DNA of 64,000 nt from a virus: positions 1 through 64,000 of IMG/VR virus record IMGVR_UViG_3300017963_000033; one strand, 5' to 3'. Below, in pieces: positions 30,272-39,292 of the stretch; position 1 is the first letter of the stretch, and each line of letters starts with the position of its first letter. The notes beneath the pieces were generated by a model, which worked only from the letters and a program-made list of their open reading frames with translations, ran no database searches and was not told where the DNA came from. The position numbers and the translations under genes were made by a program.

Positions 30272-31633
30272 GTGAATCCACGGCAGGTTGAACAGCGGGT
30301 GACTGATGCCCTCACACAACTGAAACTGTGCCATCGAGAACGTGGCGTCGTCCGGGGCCAGGTGTCCTTTACGGACATCTGGCACTGTGAGGATGTCCAT
30401 GGGCGAGGCCCCGTGGTGGGCCTCGTGGTTGATGTTGCCAACCTGCCGCTGGGGGTAGACGCGGGAACCCTGACCAGTATCAAGACCCTGCACCACCTGG
30501 AAACGGTTCTGGAATGCACCATCAAGTGCCAGAACACCAAAGGTATTACCTATGCCGTGTTCCTAGATGAGCCACCCGATTCCAACATCCCAGACGCAGT
30601 GCCCTTCACCATGGAGGACCGCCCCGAGGGAGACTACATGATTCCCCTGGGCGTCGGTCCTACCGGGCCGGTGTGGAAGAGCCTGACCGAACTTGACTCC
30701 ATCCTGGTGGCCGGCACCCGCCGCATGGGCAAGTCCACCTGGGTCAACTCGGTCCTCGCCGCGCTGCTCAAGCACCACACCCCCGAGCAACTAAAGCTGG
30801 CCATCATCGACCCCAAGCGGGTGGATTTTGGGGCCTGGGCCGCAGCTCCGCACTTGTTGTGGGAGATTGCCAGAGAGGCCCATGAGGCGGCCTTGTTATT
30901 GGAACAGATGTTCAAAGAGATGAACATGCGTTCGGCGGCCATCATCGCTGCCAAGTGCGCAAACATTGACGACTACAACAAGATTGCGGAGCAGCCCATG
31001 CCCCGCATCCTAATCGTCTGCGACGAGGCTGCATACCTCCAGGAAGTGGGGGAGGATGCCATCCAGATGCTGTCCCAGATCCTCAGCCTGGGCGGGGCCT
31101 TTGGCATCCATGTGATTGTTTCGACCCAGCGCCCGGATGCCCAAAGCATTTCCAGCCTGCTCAAGGCCAATCTGCCGGTACGCATCAGCTTTTGGTTCCA
31201 GGCCCCTATCAACTATCGCATTGCCCTGGAGCCACCGCAGGGGGCGCGGGTGCCGCGCATCCCCTATCACAAGGGACGATTCGTCCTATCCATCGACCAT
31301 GCCTACCAGGTGCTCCAGGGCTATCGCCTGGACAACGAGGCCCTTTGGGCGCTGGCCGAGGAGGTCCAGGCCGGGCGGTCGCTGCCCATTCCGATGCGCC
31401 ACCTGGAGATGATGCGCTGGGCGCGAGATGAAAACGAGGGTTATCTGTCCATTGCTGCTGTGGACAATTTCCTGGGAGAACGGCGGGAAGGAGAACCCTC
31501 CCGCAAGAAACTGTGCAAGGACTATGAGCGGGCGGGATGGCTGGAGAAGGACCCCCAGAAGAACAACGCTCGGCGGCTGACCATCCGGGCGGTTGGAATT
31601 CTTGAGAGGTTCGAGGATCTATGGCAACAATGA
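30272..31633 (+). CDS. FtsK/SpoIIIE-like DNA translocase ATPase
   Basis: 453 residues from a GTG immediately after the previous stop. Walker A AGTRRMGKST (147-156), the FtsK-specific LAIIDPKRVDF (176-186), Walker B RILIVCDEAAY (245-255) and sensor STQRPDA (284-290) are all present. A C-terminal winged-helix-like part (about 400-450: GEPSRKKLCKDYERAGWL) fits a gamma-type domain. There are no N-terminal membrane spans, unlike cell-division FtsK. In phages and integrative elements such ATPases move DNA; here it may act on replicated or integrated DNA. Confidence 0.85.
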   Translation: MNPRQVEQRVTDALTQLKLCHRERGVVRGQVSFTDIWHCEDVHGRGPVVGLVVDVANLPLGVDAGTLTSIKTLHHLETVLECTIKCQNTKGITYAVFLDEPPDSNIPDAVPFTMEDRPEGDYMIPLGVGPTGPVWKSLTELDSILVAGTRRMGKSTWVNSVLAALLKHHTPEQLKLAIIDPKRVDFGAWAAAPHLLWEIAREAHEAALLLEQMFKEMNMRSAAIIAAKCANIDDYNKIAEQPMPRILIVCDEAAYLQEVGEDAIQMLSQILSLGGAFGIHVIVSTQRPDAQSISSLLKANLPVRISFWFQAPINYRIALEPPQGARVPRIPYHKGRFVLSIDHAYQVLQGYRLDNEALWALAEEVQAGRSLPIPMRHLEMMRWARDENEGYLSIAAVDNFLGERREGEPSRKKLCKDYERAGWLEKDPQKNNARRLTIRAVGILERFEDLWQQ

Positions 31634-31827
31634 TAGAAAAAGTGATGTCCTTCATAGGTGCCATAGCAATCGGTGTGGCAATCATGCTGAATGTCACGGC
31701 ATTGATAGCCTCTATCAAAGGGAATATGGAGACCATCAATATCATCGGTGCTGCACTTTTTGCTTTGGCGGTCGGCCTGTCTTTTCTGTATATCGCAAAG
31801 GAAACACTGGATAGAATTCTGTCTTGA
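31621..31827 (+). CDS. Small two-span membrane protein
   Basis: 68 residues, overlapping the translocase stop by 13 bases. Two hydrophobic spans (about 10-30 and 42-60). Such a protein next to a soluble FtsK-like ATPase could be its membrane anchor, but this is inference. Confidence 0.6.
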   Translation: MATMIEKVMSFIGAIAIGVAIMLNVTALIASIKGNMETINIIGAALFALAVGLSFLYIAKETLDRILS

Positions 31828-31838
31828 AAGGAGACATA

Positions 31839-32759
31839 ATGGCTGAACTGTGGATGGAAACAGACGTTGAGAAAGCGAGAACCTATGCTGCCCCACCGAA
31901 GGTGCGAATGTATGCTGCACAAGAGTTTGCAATTGCCTCACCAGTCGAGGCAACATCCTTGATGCACAAACTGGAACAATCGCCAAGCAAGCCCCTGCTG
32001 GCATCAGCATTCACAGCAGGGGAAATCAGCATCATCCTCCAGCAAGGAAGATTTGTTCTTGCCGAAAAGTTGGGGGTTCGCGGGCTGACGCTGGATGATC
32101 TGGCATTGTTGTATGTCGTGGACAGTTTCGCCCTACTTCTCTGGCAGGTAGGCCGCACAGAACCCTTGCAACAAAGCATCAACGCTGGTTCAATGCCATC
32201 TGTGTCGCAGTCCATTTCCACTGCTCGCCAAGCGGCTGCCGCCGCTGCAATTGCTGCTGCCAGCCAAAGACAGATTGATTTTATGCCCATGCAGATGCCA
32301 CGGGCACATAGGGTTCGTGCTCCGCGCTTGCGCCGGCAACGAGCACAAATTCCCCACAGTGATCCAGTCTTGGTGCTAGACCTACGACCTGGCAGACTCG
32401 ATCTTGATGCTTACTACAAGGCCCAACGGAAATGGTGGGGAGCCTTCACCAATGGTGGAAACAAGGGTACTAGAATGGGTCTTAGGGATGCCAATAGGAA
32501 ACTGGAAAGATTGGTAGAGACAACCAATAGTACCCCAGGCATCAGGCCACGGGCACGATTACTCCTGAATCAGGAATTTGCCAGGGTACGCGCCGATCTG
32601 GCAAGTATGCCGCAAATAGGAAGTTTCCAACGCCAACAAATAGATGATTTCACCATCGACAGGGTTTTCAGGGCTATATTCTATCTCATCTTTTTCGGTG
32701 CCATATTGGCAGCAACTTGCGCAATGCTGTATGGCATCTTTCACTTGATCATGATGTGA
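31839..32759 (+). CDS. C-terminally membrane-anchored protein
   Basis: 306 residues from 31839, AAAGGAGAC upstream. The N-terminal 120 residues look like a small globular, winged-helix-type domain; an Ala-rich linker (about 130-147) and Arg-rich segment (RAPRLRRQRAQ) follow, then helices and one membrane span at the end (about 282-302). The family is unknown. Confidence 0.6.
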   Translation: MAELWMETDVEKARTYAAPPKVRMYAAQEFAIASPVEATSLMHKLEQSPSKPLLASAFTAGEISIILQQGRFVLAEKLGVRGLTLDDLALLYVVDSFALLLWQVGRTEPLQQSINAGSMPSVSQSISTARQAAAAAAIAAASQRQIDFMPMQMPRAHRVRAPRLRRQRAQIPHSDPVLVLDLRPGRLDLDAYYKAQRKWWGAFTNGGNKGTRMGLRDANRKLERLVETTNSTPGIRPRARLLLNQEFARVRADLASMPQIGSFQRQQIDDFTIDRVFRAIFYLIFFGAILAATCAMLYGIFHLIMM

Positions 32760-32790
32760 GGACAGGCACTGGGCCTGACCAGAAAGGAGA
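32760..32790 (+). repeat. 31-bp duplicated leader, copy 1
   Basis: Runs from the stop of the previous gene through the AGAAAGGAGA site of the next; repeated without change at 33363-33393. Confidence 0.8.
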
Positions 32791-32796
32791 CTCTGA

Positions 32797-33351
32797 ATGA
32801 GTGAGCGTTTAGGAGGATGCGCGGAGGCGTTGCGCGTCGTGGCCTTGATTGTGTTGGTAGTTGGCCTTGTCGTCCTCATCGGGCTGGGCATCATCGTTTA
32901 TGGAGATGCCCATGAGAAGCGGAGTGCCGCCATCGACACTCAGGCCAGGGAGAAAACAGCCCAGACGGAGATTGCCTGGAACGGGATAACCGAACGCACC
33001 GCCACCGAAGAGGAAGGCAAGACTAAGCGCACTGCCATCGAAGAGGAAGGCAAGACTGAGCGCCAGTTGAACCAGTTGAACCATGAGAAATTTCTACTGA
33101 TCTGGGCAGAACAATCCTGGGAACAACGGCTTGTCATGTTGGCTGAAATCACCAGAGGTATGACCTCAGAGGAGCGCCAAGCACTCCTGCACATGATGAA
33201 CGCCTATGAGGCTGGAAACACTGCTGAGGATCGCAATTGGACCCAAATCTTCGCCTGGGCATGGGCAATCTTCGGTGCCATCCTGGTGTTTTGGTTCCTG
33301 GGACGCCCATTGCTCAAGCGGGTCTTTATCTCTATGCCATGGGGATGGTAG
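32797..33351 (+). CDS. Two-span membrane protein with internal repeat
   Basis: 184 residues. A span at about 12-35, a charged coiled region containing the repeated unit ATEEEGKTKR/AIEEEGKTER (about 65-90), and a second span near 148-170. It could be a membrane-bound coiled coil. It is the last plus-strand gene of the early arm. Confidence 0.65.
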   Translation: MSERLGGCAEALRVVALIVLVVGLVVLIGLGIIVYGDAHEKRSAAIDTQAREKTAQTEIAWNGITERTATEEEGKTKRTAIEEEGKTERQLNQLNHEKFLLIWAEQSWEQRLVMLAEITRGMTSEERQALLHMMNAYEAGNTAEDRNWTQIFAWAWAIFGAILVFWFLGRPLLKRVFISMPWGW

Positions 33352-33362
33352 TGAGCAGTGGT

Positions 33363-33393
33363 GGACAGGCACTGGGCCTGACCAGAAAGGAGA
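33363..33393 (+). repeat. 31-bp duplicated leader, copy 2, with no gene behind it
   Basis: Identical to 32760-32790 including the ribosome-binding site, but only a TTG followed by a TAA four codons on is found. Probably a remnant of a duplicated or deleted gene. Confidence 0.75.
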
Positions 33394-33453
33394 TTGCAAA
33401 TCCTTTAATCAAACTGATTGCCTAGCTGACAAACAAACAAAGTGGTGAAGAGA

Positions 33454-33490
33454 GACCGGGGCTACCATCATGGTAGCCCCGGTCTTTTTT
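33454..33490. terminator. Strong bidirectional-type terminator between converging arms
   Basis: A near-continuous inverted repeat (33454-33468 with 33470-33484, up to 14-15 bp) followed by TTTTTT at 33485-33490. It stops the plus-strand early transcript and faces the end of the minus-strand virion module (33495). Confidence 0.92.
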
Positions 33491-33494
33491 GCGT

Positions 33495-34115
33495 TTAGGG
33501 GAGAATGGTCCTGCTCACCATGTACCTCGGGCGCACGTCCCGATAGATGTAGGAACGCCCCCGGTTCACAGCGTCAATCTCCTGAATCTGTCCCTGACTG
33601 CCTGTTGTGCCATTGTTGCGCAGGATGATGAGCACCAGCGGCAACTCGGACAGATAAGGCCCCCAGGTGTCCATGACCTCGGGCCAGACCTCATCCTCAG
33701 CCTCTGCCGCCGTCGCATACTCGTTGGTATCGTAATAGAATGCAAGCCCCACATCGCTGTATGCCCAGGCCACCCCATCTATGACCAGGCAGATTCCGCG
33801 ATAGTAATAGGCATTGGTATACGATGGTGCCCCATCATCGAGGCCACCTGGCCCAAACTCTGCATCTCCAGGGTCTACAATCTTGGCACGTCCAAAGCCT
33901 GGACCATCCGGGCTTTCATACATAATGCCGCCACGGGCATGGACCAGCGTGGATGGTGGACAGCTCGGATACACGGCAAACCAGTAGTGCATGTTATCAT
34001 ATCTGGCCCTGGCCCTCTGCCGTGCCTGTTCCAATAGGATCTCCTTAAAGTTGTTCAGGATGTCCATATTGGAGGAAATATGCCTTGGCCTAGTATCCTT
34101 GCGATAGAATGTCAT
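33495..34115 (-). CDS. Tail-module protein, function unknown
   Basis: 206 residues, last gene of the virion transcript. A basic N-terminal helix (QARQRARARYDNM) and a Tyr/Gly-rich beta-type body suggest a tip-associated or fibre-related structural protein. It overlaps the upstream gene by 4 bases. Not recognised. Confidence 0.6.
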   Translation of the reverse strand: MTFYRKDTRPRHISSNMDILNNFKEILLEQARQRARARYDNMHYWFAVYPSCPPSTLVHARGGIMYESPDGPGFGRAKIVDPGDAEFGPGGLDDGAPSYTNAYYYRGICLVIDGVAWAYSDVGLAFYYDTNEYATAAEAEDEVWPEVMDTWGPYLSELPLVLIILRNNGTTGSQGQIQEIDAVNRGRSYIYRDVRPRYMVSRTILP

Positions 34116-35260
34116 ACTGTCTCACTTCTGGTCCACAATTCTGCCTTGCCTTCGATGACTTCCTCATTCTGCCCGTCGATGGCCCCGGCGACCTCGGTGA
34201 TCCTCATGTCATATTCATTGCCCCACAACACCAGGGTCACCAGATCCCCCAAGGCCCAATCTCTCCCATACAAACACCACTCTGTCTGGACCGGCTTGAA
34301 TGTGACAGTGGTGATGGCCCCCAGGTCCACCAGGTACTGCTCCAGGATGTCAGGAACACTGTCGATGCTTGCTGTGTCTGAGACATCCACATAATCCTCA
34401 CGGCGACGGTAGGGACTCTCTGCGATGGCATCACTGTTTTCGGCCTCGACAATGTCCTGCTCTCCTCCCCCTCCCTCCCAGCCGCCATAGAGATAGGTCA
34501 CTTCCTGAGTCCGACTTACCCCGACGAATGGTTCCAGCACGTTCTCAAATTCAAGGCTAAAGATGGTGGGATTGGCGGCATATCCTTTCCTGCGGTCGGT
34601 GCCATAGTAGGGACAGTAGGTGCGGAACTCAAAGCCATCACTGACGCGCACCACCCGAAAGTCGGTTTGCCATGTTTCCCCGGCCAGTGTCTTTACAGCC
34701 GTTAGGAGCCTATCATAGCGCCCCTCGTAGCAGCCATACGTTCCCTCGCCTCGGTTGCCCTCCACAGAAAAGTTGCTGAACTGCCTTTCCAGCGCAGCCC
34801 CGCCCCCCATGGACTCTGAAACCATGGCCTTCATCACATCATCGGCAGGTCCAAACATCCACCAGATGCCATAGTCCCGCCACTGCTGCGAGGCGCTGGG
34901 CACAGGAGTCAGGACGGGTTGGTCTATCAACCACTCAGGACTCATGCCGGTGCTGGCCCAGTAATGCTCGTCAAACTGCCCCGTCATCAATTCTTCTGGA
35001 TTGTGGTGAAACCCATAGAATTCCTCATAGTAGCCTGAACCATAGTCCCGCTCTACGAGGATGCCATAATCCACCCGAAAGAGGTCTTTGGTATCTGTCT
35101 CGGCTACGAATTCGGCCCGGTAGACGGTGGCATCGTTCAGCTTGTGATGCCAGGCGATGGATAGGAAGTCGGATTCGTGAACCCCACTGGCATGGAGGAG
35201 GGCCAGCTTGGAGCCGGTCCAATCGCACAGCCACACCTGGTACTGGGCAAACTCAGGCAT
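34112..35260 (-). CDS. Siphovirus Gp37-like tail protein
   Basis: 382 residues. The order resembles siphovirus ReqiPepy6 Gp37-like tail proteins: an N-terminal strand region (LALLHASGVHESDFLSIAWHH), a middle part, then a C-terminal half with tail-hub-like strands (LGDLVTLVLWGNEYDMRITEV). These proteins form part of the distal tail/baseplate. It overlaps both neighbours by 4-8 bases in the virion operon. Confidence 0.6.
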   Translation of the reverse strand: MPEFAQYQVWLCDWTGSKLALLHASGVHESDFLSIAWHHKLNDATVYRAEFVAETDTKDLFRVDYGILVERDYGSGYYEEFYGFHHNPEELMTGQFDEHYWASTGMSPEWLIDQPVLTPVPSASQQWRDYGIWWMFGPADDVMKAMVSESMGGGAALERQFSNFSVEGNRGEGTYGCYEGRYDRLLTAVKTLAGETWQTDFRVVRVSDGFEFRTYCPYYGTDRRKGYAANPTIFSLEFENVLEPFVGVSRTQEVTYLYGGWEGGGGEQDIVEAENSDAIAESPYRRREDYVDVSDTASIDSVPDILEQYLVDLGAITTVTFKPVQTEWCLYGRDWALGDLVTLVLWGNEYDMRITEVAGAIDGQNEEVIEGKAELWTRSETV

Positions 35261-36275
35261 CGGCAGTCCAGCTCATCTCAATCCCGAGCAGTCGCATGGC
35301 GCTGTTGTAACTGTCGGCTGCGCCGTCTCGGTCCAGTTTGATGATGATGATGTCGCCGGCATTGATGGCGAACGCGGCGATGAGCTGATCCCGGTAGACA
35401 GTGGTATTGACCCTGGCCTGCTGGTCTGGGGTGATGGTGCCATTGGTGTTGGCCAGGGTCCCCCCATAGGGACCGGCATAGGTGTTATAGTCCCACTGGC
35501 ACAATTCCGCTCCACCCCCAGCTCCATTCACATCTGGCACCGACCAGACATAAATGTCTACCTGGGCGCTCACCAGCCCTGTGGGAGCCATAAAGTAAAC
35601 CCATCCCGTGTTGGTTGCGGCATCCACAAACTCCCAATAATCATAGGATGCACCCGCCGTCCAGGTGCAGGGATTCGTGCTATCGGGCTCAATTTCCCCA
35701 GAACCCTTGATCTCGTAGCGTGTCCGGTCTGGAACTTTGACCGGCGTCACCGCACCCAGGGCATAGTGCTCCGTGTCCACGGCATTGGCTGGCCATTCCG
35801 TGGTCCATTGGCAATATTCCCTGGTGTCGGTCAGGGTGATGGCCCCGGCTGCATTCACTAGCACGGTGGCCAGGGGCACTTCGTAGATGGCCCCGGCTCC
35901 CTGGGTCAGCGCCGGCACGGCAGGGACAGCAGCCTCCGTCCCAACTACCCTTCCGATTCGGGCTGTCTGAATAGACCAATCCCGCCGCACGACAATGCGG
36001 TCATAGCGCGATGTGCCGGCGCTTGGCGTGGGGATGTTGACTGTCACCCCGGCGTCGTTCTCGTAGAACATGCCATAGATGATAGCCGCCCCTGTGTCCA
36101 CGCTGACCGGACTGGAGGCCCCAGTGATGGCCAACTCATTCAGCCAACCACGGAGTACCCCCCGGTTTCCGGTGCCATTCAAGAGCGCCCGGAAAAAGGT
36201 ATCCATCATGTGGCTTTGTGTATAGGGGCCACCATCCCCTGCAACCCCATCCCAGAACATGCTCGTTTGCGCCAT
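35253..36275 (-). CDS. Tail fibre/tip paralogue A
   Basis: 340 residues. The N-terminal 130 residues (FWDG..., FRALLNGTGNRGVLRGWLNEL, VDTGAAIIYGMFYEND, RYDRIVVRRDW) are shared with the next two genes; the C-terminal halves diverge and are beta-rich, as expected for receptor-facing parts. Sialidase-like or glycan-binding function is not shown. Confidence 0.7.
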   Translation of the reverse strand: MAQTSMFWDGVAGDGGPYTQSHMMDTFFRALLNGTGNRGVLRGWLNELAITGASSPVSVDTGAAIIYGMFYENDAGVTVNIPTPSAGTSRYDRIVVRRDWSIQTARIGRVVGTEAAVPAVPALTQGAGAIYEVPLATVLVNAAGAITLTDTREYCQWTTEWPANAVDTEHYALGAVTPVKVPDRTRYEIKGSGEIEPDSTNPCTWTAGASYDYWEFVDAATNTGWVYFMAPTGLVSAQVDIYVWSVPDVNGAGGGAELCQWDYNTYAGPYGGTLANTNGTITPDQQARVNTTVYRDQLIAAFAINAGDIIIIKLDRDGAADSYNSAMRLLGIEMSWTADA

Positions 36276-36276
36276 G

Positions 36277-37269
36277 TCAGCTATCCGCCGTGTATTCGAG
36301 TTCGATCAGGTGGACAAAGGAATTGTATCCGAGTGTGTCCCCACCGGCTGCTCCGTCACGGTAAACTTCCATGTGGACAATGTCTCCCGCTGATAGAGTC
36401 AGTGTGGTCAAGGCATCCCGATACATATAATCATGCAGCCGATTATCATTGGCAATAGCCAGGGTTCCTGCCTGATTGGCCAATACAGCACTGGGCTGCG
36501 CATCCCAAGAACTCCATCCCCACAAGACATCGCCGGCAACAACAACATCCGACCCTGGGCTATTCCAGACATAAAGTGTCATCGTGGCGCTGCTGATGTC
36601 GGATGGCACACGAAAGGTAACCCATATTGTGTTCAGCGCGGCAGCAGAAAAGCTCCATGCAGGGAAATAGGGCACTCTCGTTGTCTGGGGATAGTTGGTT
36701 GGCGGATTGGTTGCATCTGGCTCCATGGCCCCATAGGGAAAGTAGACAGACCGCGCCTGGTTCTCCAGCTTTGCCGTCGTCACCGCATCGTTCTGAATGT
36801 GGTCTGTCTCAACCACATTGTCCTGCAAAATAGTGCTGAACTCACAGAAATCACGACCATCGGTGATCAGTGTGATGATTCCTGCCAAGGTAGTGACCTG
36901 GGCCAGGGGGATGTCGTAGGTCACCCCTGGGTTCTGCACCAGGGCCGCCACCTGGGTCAGCCTAGCCTGTGGCGTAGCCCAGTCTCTGCGCACGACCACC
37001 CACACCGTTGAGTTGTTGGGTAACGCCACGGTGGCGGCTGCATCATTCTGGTAGAACAGGCCATAGAGGATACCCCCTCCAGTATCCACACTGGCATTGA
37101 GGGCACCCCCGTCAGTGACCTCCAATTCATTCAGCCAGCCCTTGAGGACTCCTTGATTTCCGGTGCCGTTCAGGAGTGCCCGAAAGAAGCGGTCCATCAA
37201 TTCATCATCGGTGATGCTGACCGCATCTCCTGTGGCGCTCCCATCCCAGAACCTACTGCGCTCTGTCAT
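36277..37269 (-). CDS. Tail fibre/tip paralogue B
   Basis: 330 residues. Same N-terminal module as the flanking genes (FRALLNGTGNQGVLKGWLNEL; VDTGGGILYGLFYQND; VVVRRDW) with its own C-terminal half. The start overlaps the stop of the upstream paralogue by one base (TAATG). Confidence 0.7.
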   Translation of the reverse strand: MTERSRFWDGSATGDAVSITDDELMDRFFRALLNGTGNQGVLKGWLNELEVTDGGALNASVDTGGGILYGLFYQNDAAATVALPNNSTVWVVVRRDWATPQARLTQVAALVQNPGVTYDIPLAQVTTLAGIITLITDGRDFCEFSTILQDNVVETDHIQNDAVTTAKLENQARSVYFPYGAMEPDATNPPTNYPQTTRVPYFPAWSFSAAALNTIWVTFRVPSDISSATMTLYVWNSPGSDVVVAGDVLWGWSSWDAQPSAVLANQAGTLAIANDNRLHDYMYRDALTTLTLSAGDIVHMEVYRDGAAGGDTLGYNSFVHLIELEYTADS

Positions 37270-38366
37270 TACAGATACCCTGTGTAGACCAATTCAATGC
37301 CTAGAACCAGAGAGGTTGCAGGGCTAGAATCTGCCTCGATGACATACAGGACAACCTCCTCACCAGTAAGATTGGTGACGCTCATCAACTGATCCCTGCC
37401 CACGGTGCCATTCACTGCCGTTGTACTGCAAGCCACTGTTTCATAGTCTCCAGAATAGGTAACTGGACCCCCATCCACATAATGTTGCCAAGCACTGTTG
37501 ACCTGACCCAGATTGCTGCCATCGTACATCCACCATAGGTATACGTCGATGTCTCCCGAGGCCCAGTCATCAGGCACCTTGAAGGACCAATGGCCCATCG
37601 GGTCAAAGTTTACAGTTGCCGTCCAGCCCTCCTCAGAAACTGCGGCGGACTGCCAGACAAAGGCTGTGGTTCCCCCAATTAGCCTCGCTGCGGCAGAATA
37701 GGAAAACTGAGTGCTGGTTGGAGCAGTAGGCGATGGCTGCATATTCCCACCGCCCAGGAATTTCCGCTTGGTTCTTGTCGCTCGGGCGTTATCGTCTACA
37801 GACTCATTGGTCAAGTGCGCCGTGGCAAACGCATCATCCTGTGGATAGACGGTGAACGTCACAAACTCCCGCGCATCGGTGACGGTGATCACCCCGCCCG
37901 TGGTCACCTGCAAGGTCGCCAGGGGAATGTCCCAGATCCCCGTCCCATCTGGGGCCGCACTCTGGGTCATGGCTGGCACACCACTGCCCTCTATCCCGGC
38001 AATTCGTGTGATCCTCGCCGTCTGTGCTGCCCAATCCCGCCGCACGACAATCCGGTCATAGCGCGTGTCGCTGGAAGGGCTGGGCACCGCCACATTCAGG
38101 CTGGCATCATTCTCATAGTACAGGCCATAGACGATGGCCGCCCCTGTGTCCACTGCCACTGGGGTAGCTACGCCAGTCACCGCCAATTCGTTCAACCAGT
38201 TGGCCAGGACACCCCGGTTGCCATCCCCATTCCACAGCGCCCGACCCATGATGTCCACCCAGGGGGACTCATAGTCCTCGTGGGCCATGTGGTAGCCCCC
38301 ATTGGGCGTCCAGGTATCGGCATCTCCCAGGCTTGCGCCGTTCCAAAAGAACGATTTCTGGGTCAT
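37269..38366 (-). CDS. Tail fibre/tip paralogue C
   Basis: 365 residues from the ATG at 38366, with GGAGG about 11 bases upstream; the longer frame overlaps the distal tail gene. The shared module is recognisable (GRALWNGDGNRGVLANWLNEL; VDTGAAIVYGLYYEND; RYDRIVVRRDW) with a distinct C-terminal half. It is the first of three tandem paralogues. Confidence 0.7.
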   Translation of the reverse strand: MTQKSFFWNGASLGDADTWTPNGGYHMAHEDYESPWVDIMGRALWNGDGNRGVLANWLNELAVTGVATPVAVDTGAAIVYGLYYENDASLNVAVPSPSSDTRYDRIVVRRDWAAQTARITRIAGIEGSGVPAMTQSAAPDGTGIWDIPLATLQVTTGGVITVTDAREFVTFTVYPQDDAFATAHLTNESVDDNARATRTKRKFLGGGNMQPSPTAPTSTQFSYSAAARLIGGTTAFVWQSAAVSEEGWTATVNFDPMGHWSFKVPDDWASGDIDVYLWWMYDGSNLGQVNSAWQHYVDGGPVTYSGDYETVACSTTAVNGTVGRDQLMSVTNLTGEEVVLYVIEADSSPATSLVLGIELVYTGYL

Positions 38367-39292
38367 GTGCCCAAAACCTCCACATACCAACAGACCTGCA
38401 CGGTGGTCGTCAGGTTGACCGCGCTGCCGGCGCTCCACCAGGTCAGGGCGTTGGCCCCCGGCTCTAAGGTGAACGTGCCAAAGTCACCGCCCACATAGGT
38501 AATCAGATTCGTGCCCGCACCATTCTGGACAGTCTTGTCCGGGATGTTCAAAGTCACCGTCTCGCCGGCAGAGATGGTGTAGCCATCCCATTGCAGTACC
38601 GCCCCATTGGCGGCGTTTGTCAGTGTCCAGTCCTCGGTCGGCCCGGTGATGGCAATGACCGGCTTTGTCTCCCAGGACCCATCATTGTTCGCTGTCAGGG
38701 TCGCTGTGCTAACCGTAGTGCCCAGCAAAAATGGCCCGGTGAATGCCAATTCTAGTTCTGCGTTCTGGGTCAAGGTGCTGGTCGAGACACAGGTCCTGCC
38801 ACTCGCATCCCGCGTTTCCCCCACATCCAATGGGCTGTTGACCCACTTGGGAATAGGATCGTAGGCAGTCAAGACCACAGTTCCAGTCTGTACCAACGGC
38901 GTGGGTTGTTCCTGGCTGGACAGGTCATATCCTCCCGTCACCCACACGTTCTGGTACTCAAACTTGAGTCCGTCCGGGGTGATGAGCCGCAGGATATGCG
39001 CTCCATTCTGCGGACTCAACATCTCGATGTTGGCCCGGCGCTTGGCATACATATCCCCGCGTCCACATCCCCGCAGGTAGAGAACCAGGTTGATCACCCT
39101 GGGCCGAACGGCATAGCCCCAGTGGCTCTCACCAACCTGGAATGGTGCCCGCGTGGTCCAATGCTGGATAGGCGGCATTCCCAGTCCCGAGACCTGCTGC
39201 CCCAACCGTCCAGGGAACGACAGGGGATAAACAACCCCATTGGCGTCCTCCAGTTCCAGTTCTGGTGCAGGTCGGTATCCTCGCAGCCTCAT
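38363..39292 (-). CDS. Distal tail protein (Dit-like)
   Basis: 309 residues. Position directly after the tape measure gene and the beta-rich N-terminal domain (about 1-140, ending TGTVVLTAYDPIPKW) fit siphovirus Dit proteins, which form the hexameric ring at the end of the tail. The C-terminal half (160-305) is a second beta domain with Gly/Thr-rich repeats, possibly a carbohydrate-binding insertion. Confidence 0.7.
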   Translation of the reverse strand: MRLRGYRPAPELELEDANGVVYPLSFPGRLGQQVSGLGMPPIQHWTTRAPFQVGESHWGYAVRPRVINLVLYLRGCGRGDMYAKRRANIEMLSPQNGAHILRLITPDGLKFEYQNVWVTGGYDLSSQEQPTPLVQTGTVVLTAYDPIPKWVNSPLDVGETRDASGRTCVSTSTLTQNAELELAFTGPFLLGTTVSTATLTANNDGSWETKPVIAITGPTEDWTLTNAANGAVLQWDGYTISAGETVTLNIPDKTVQNGAGTNLITYVGGDFGTFTLEPGANALTWWSAGSAVNLTTTVQVCWYVEVLGT

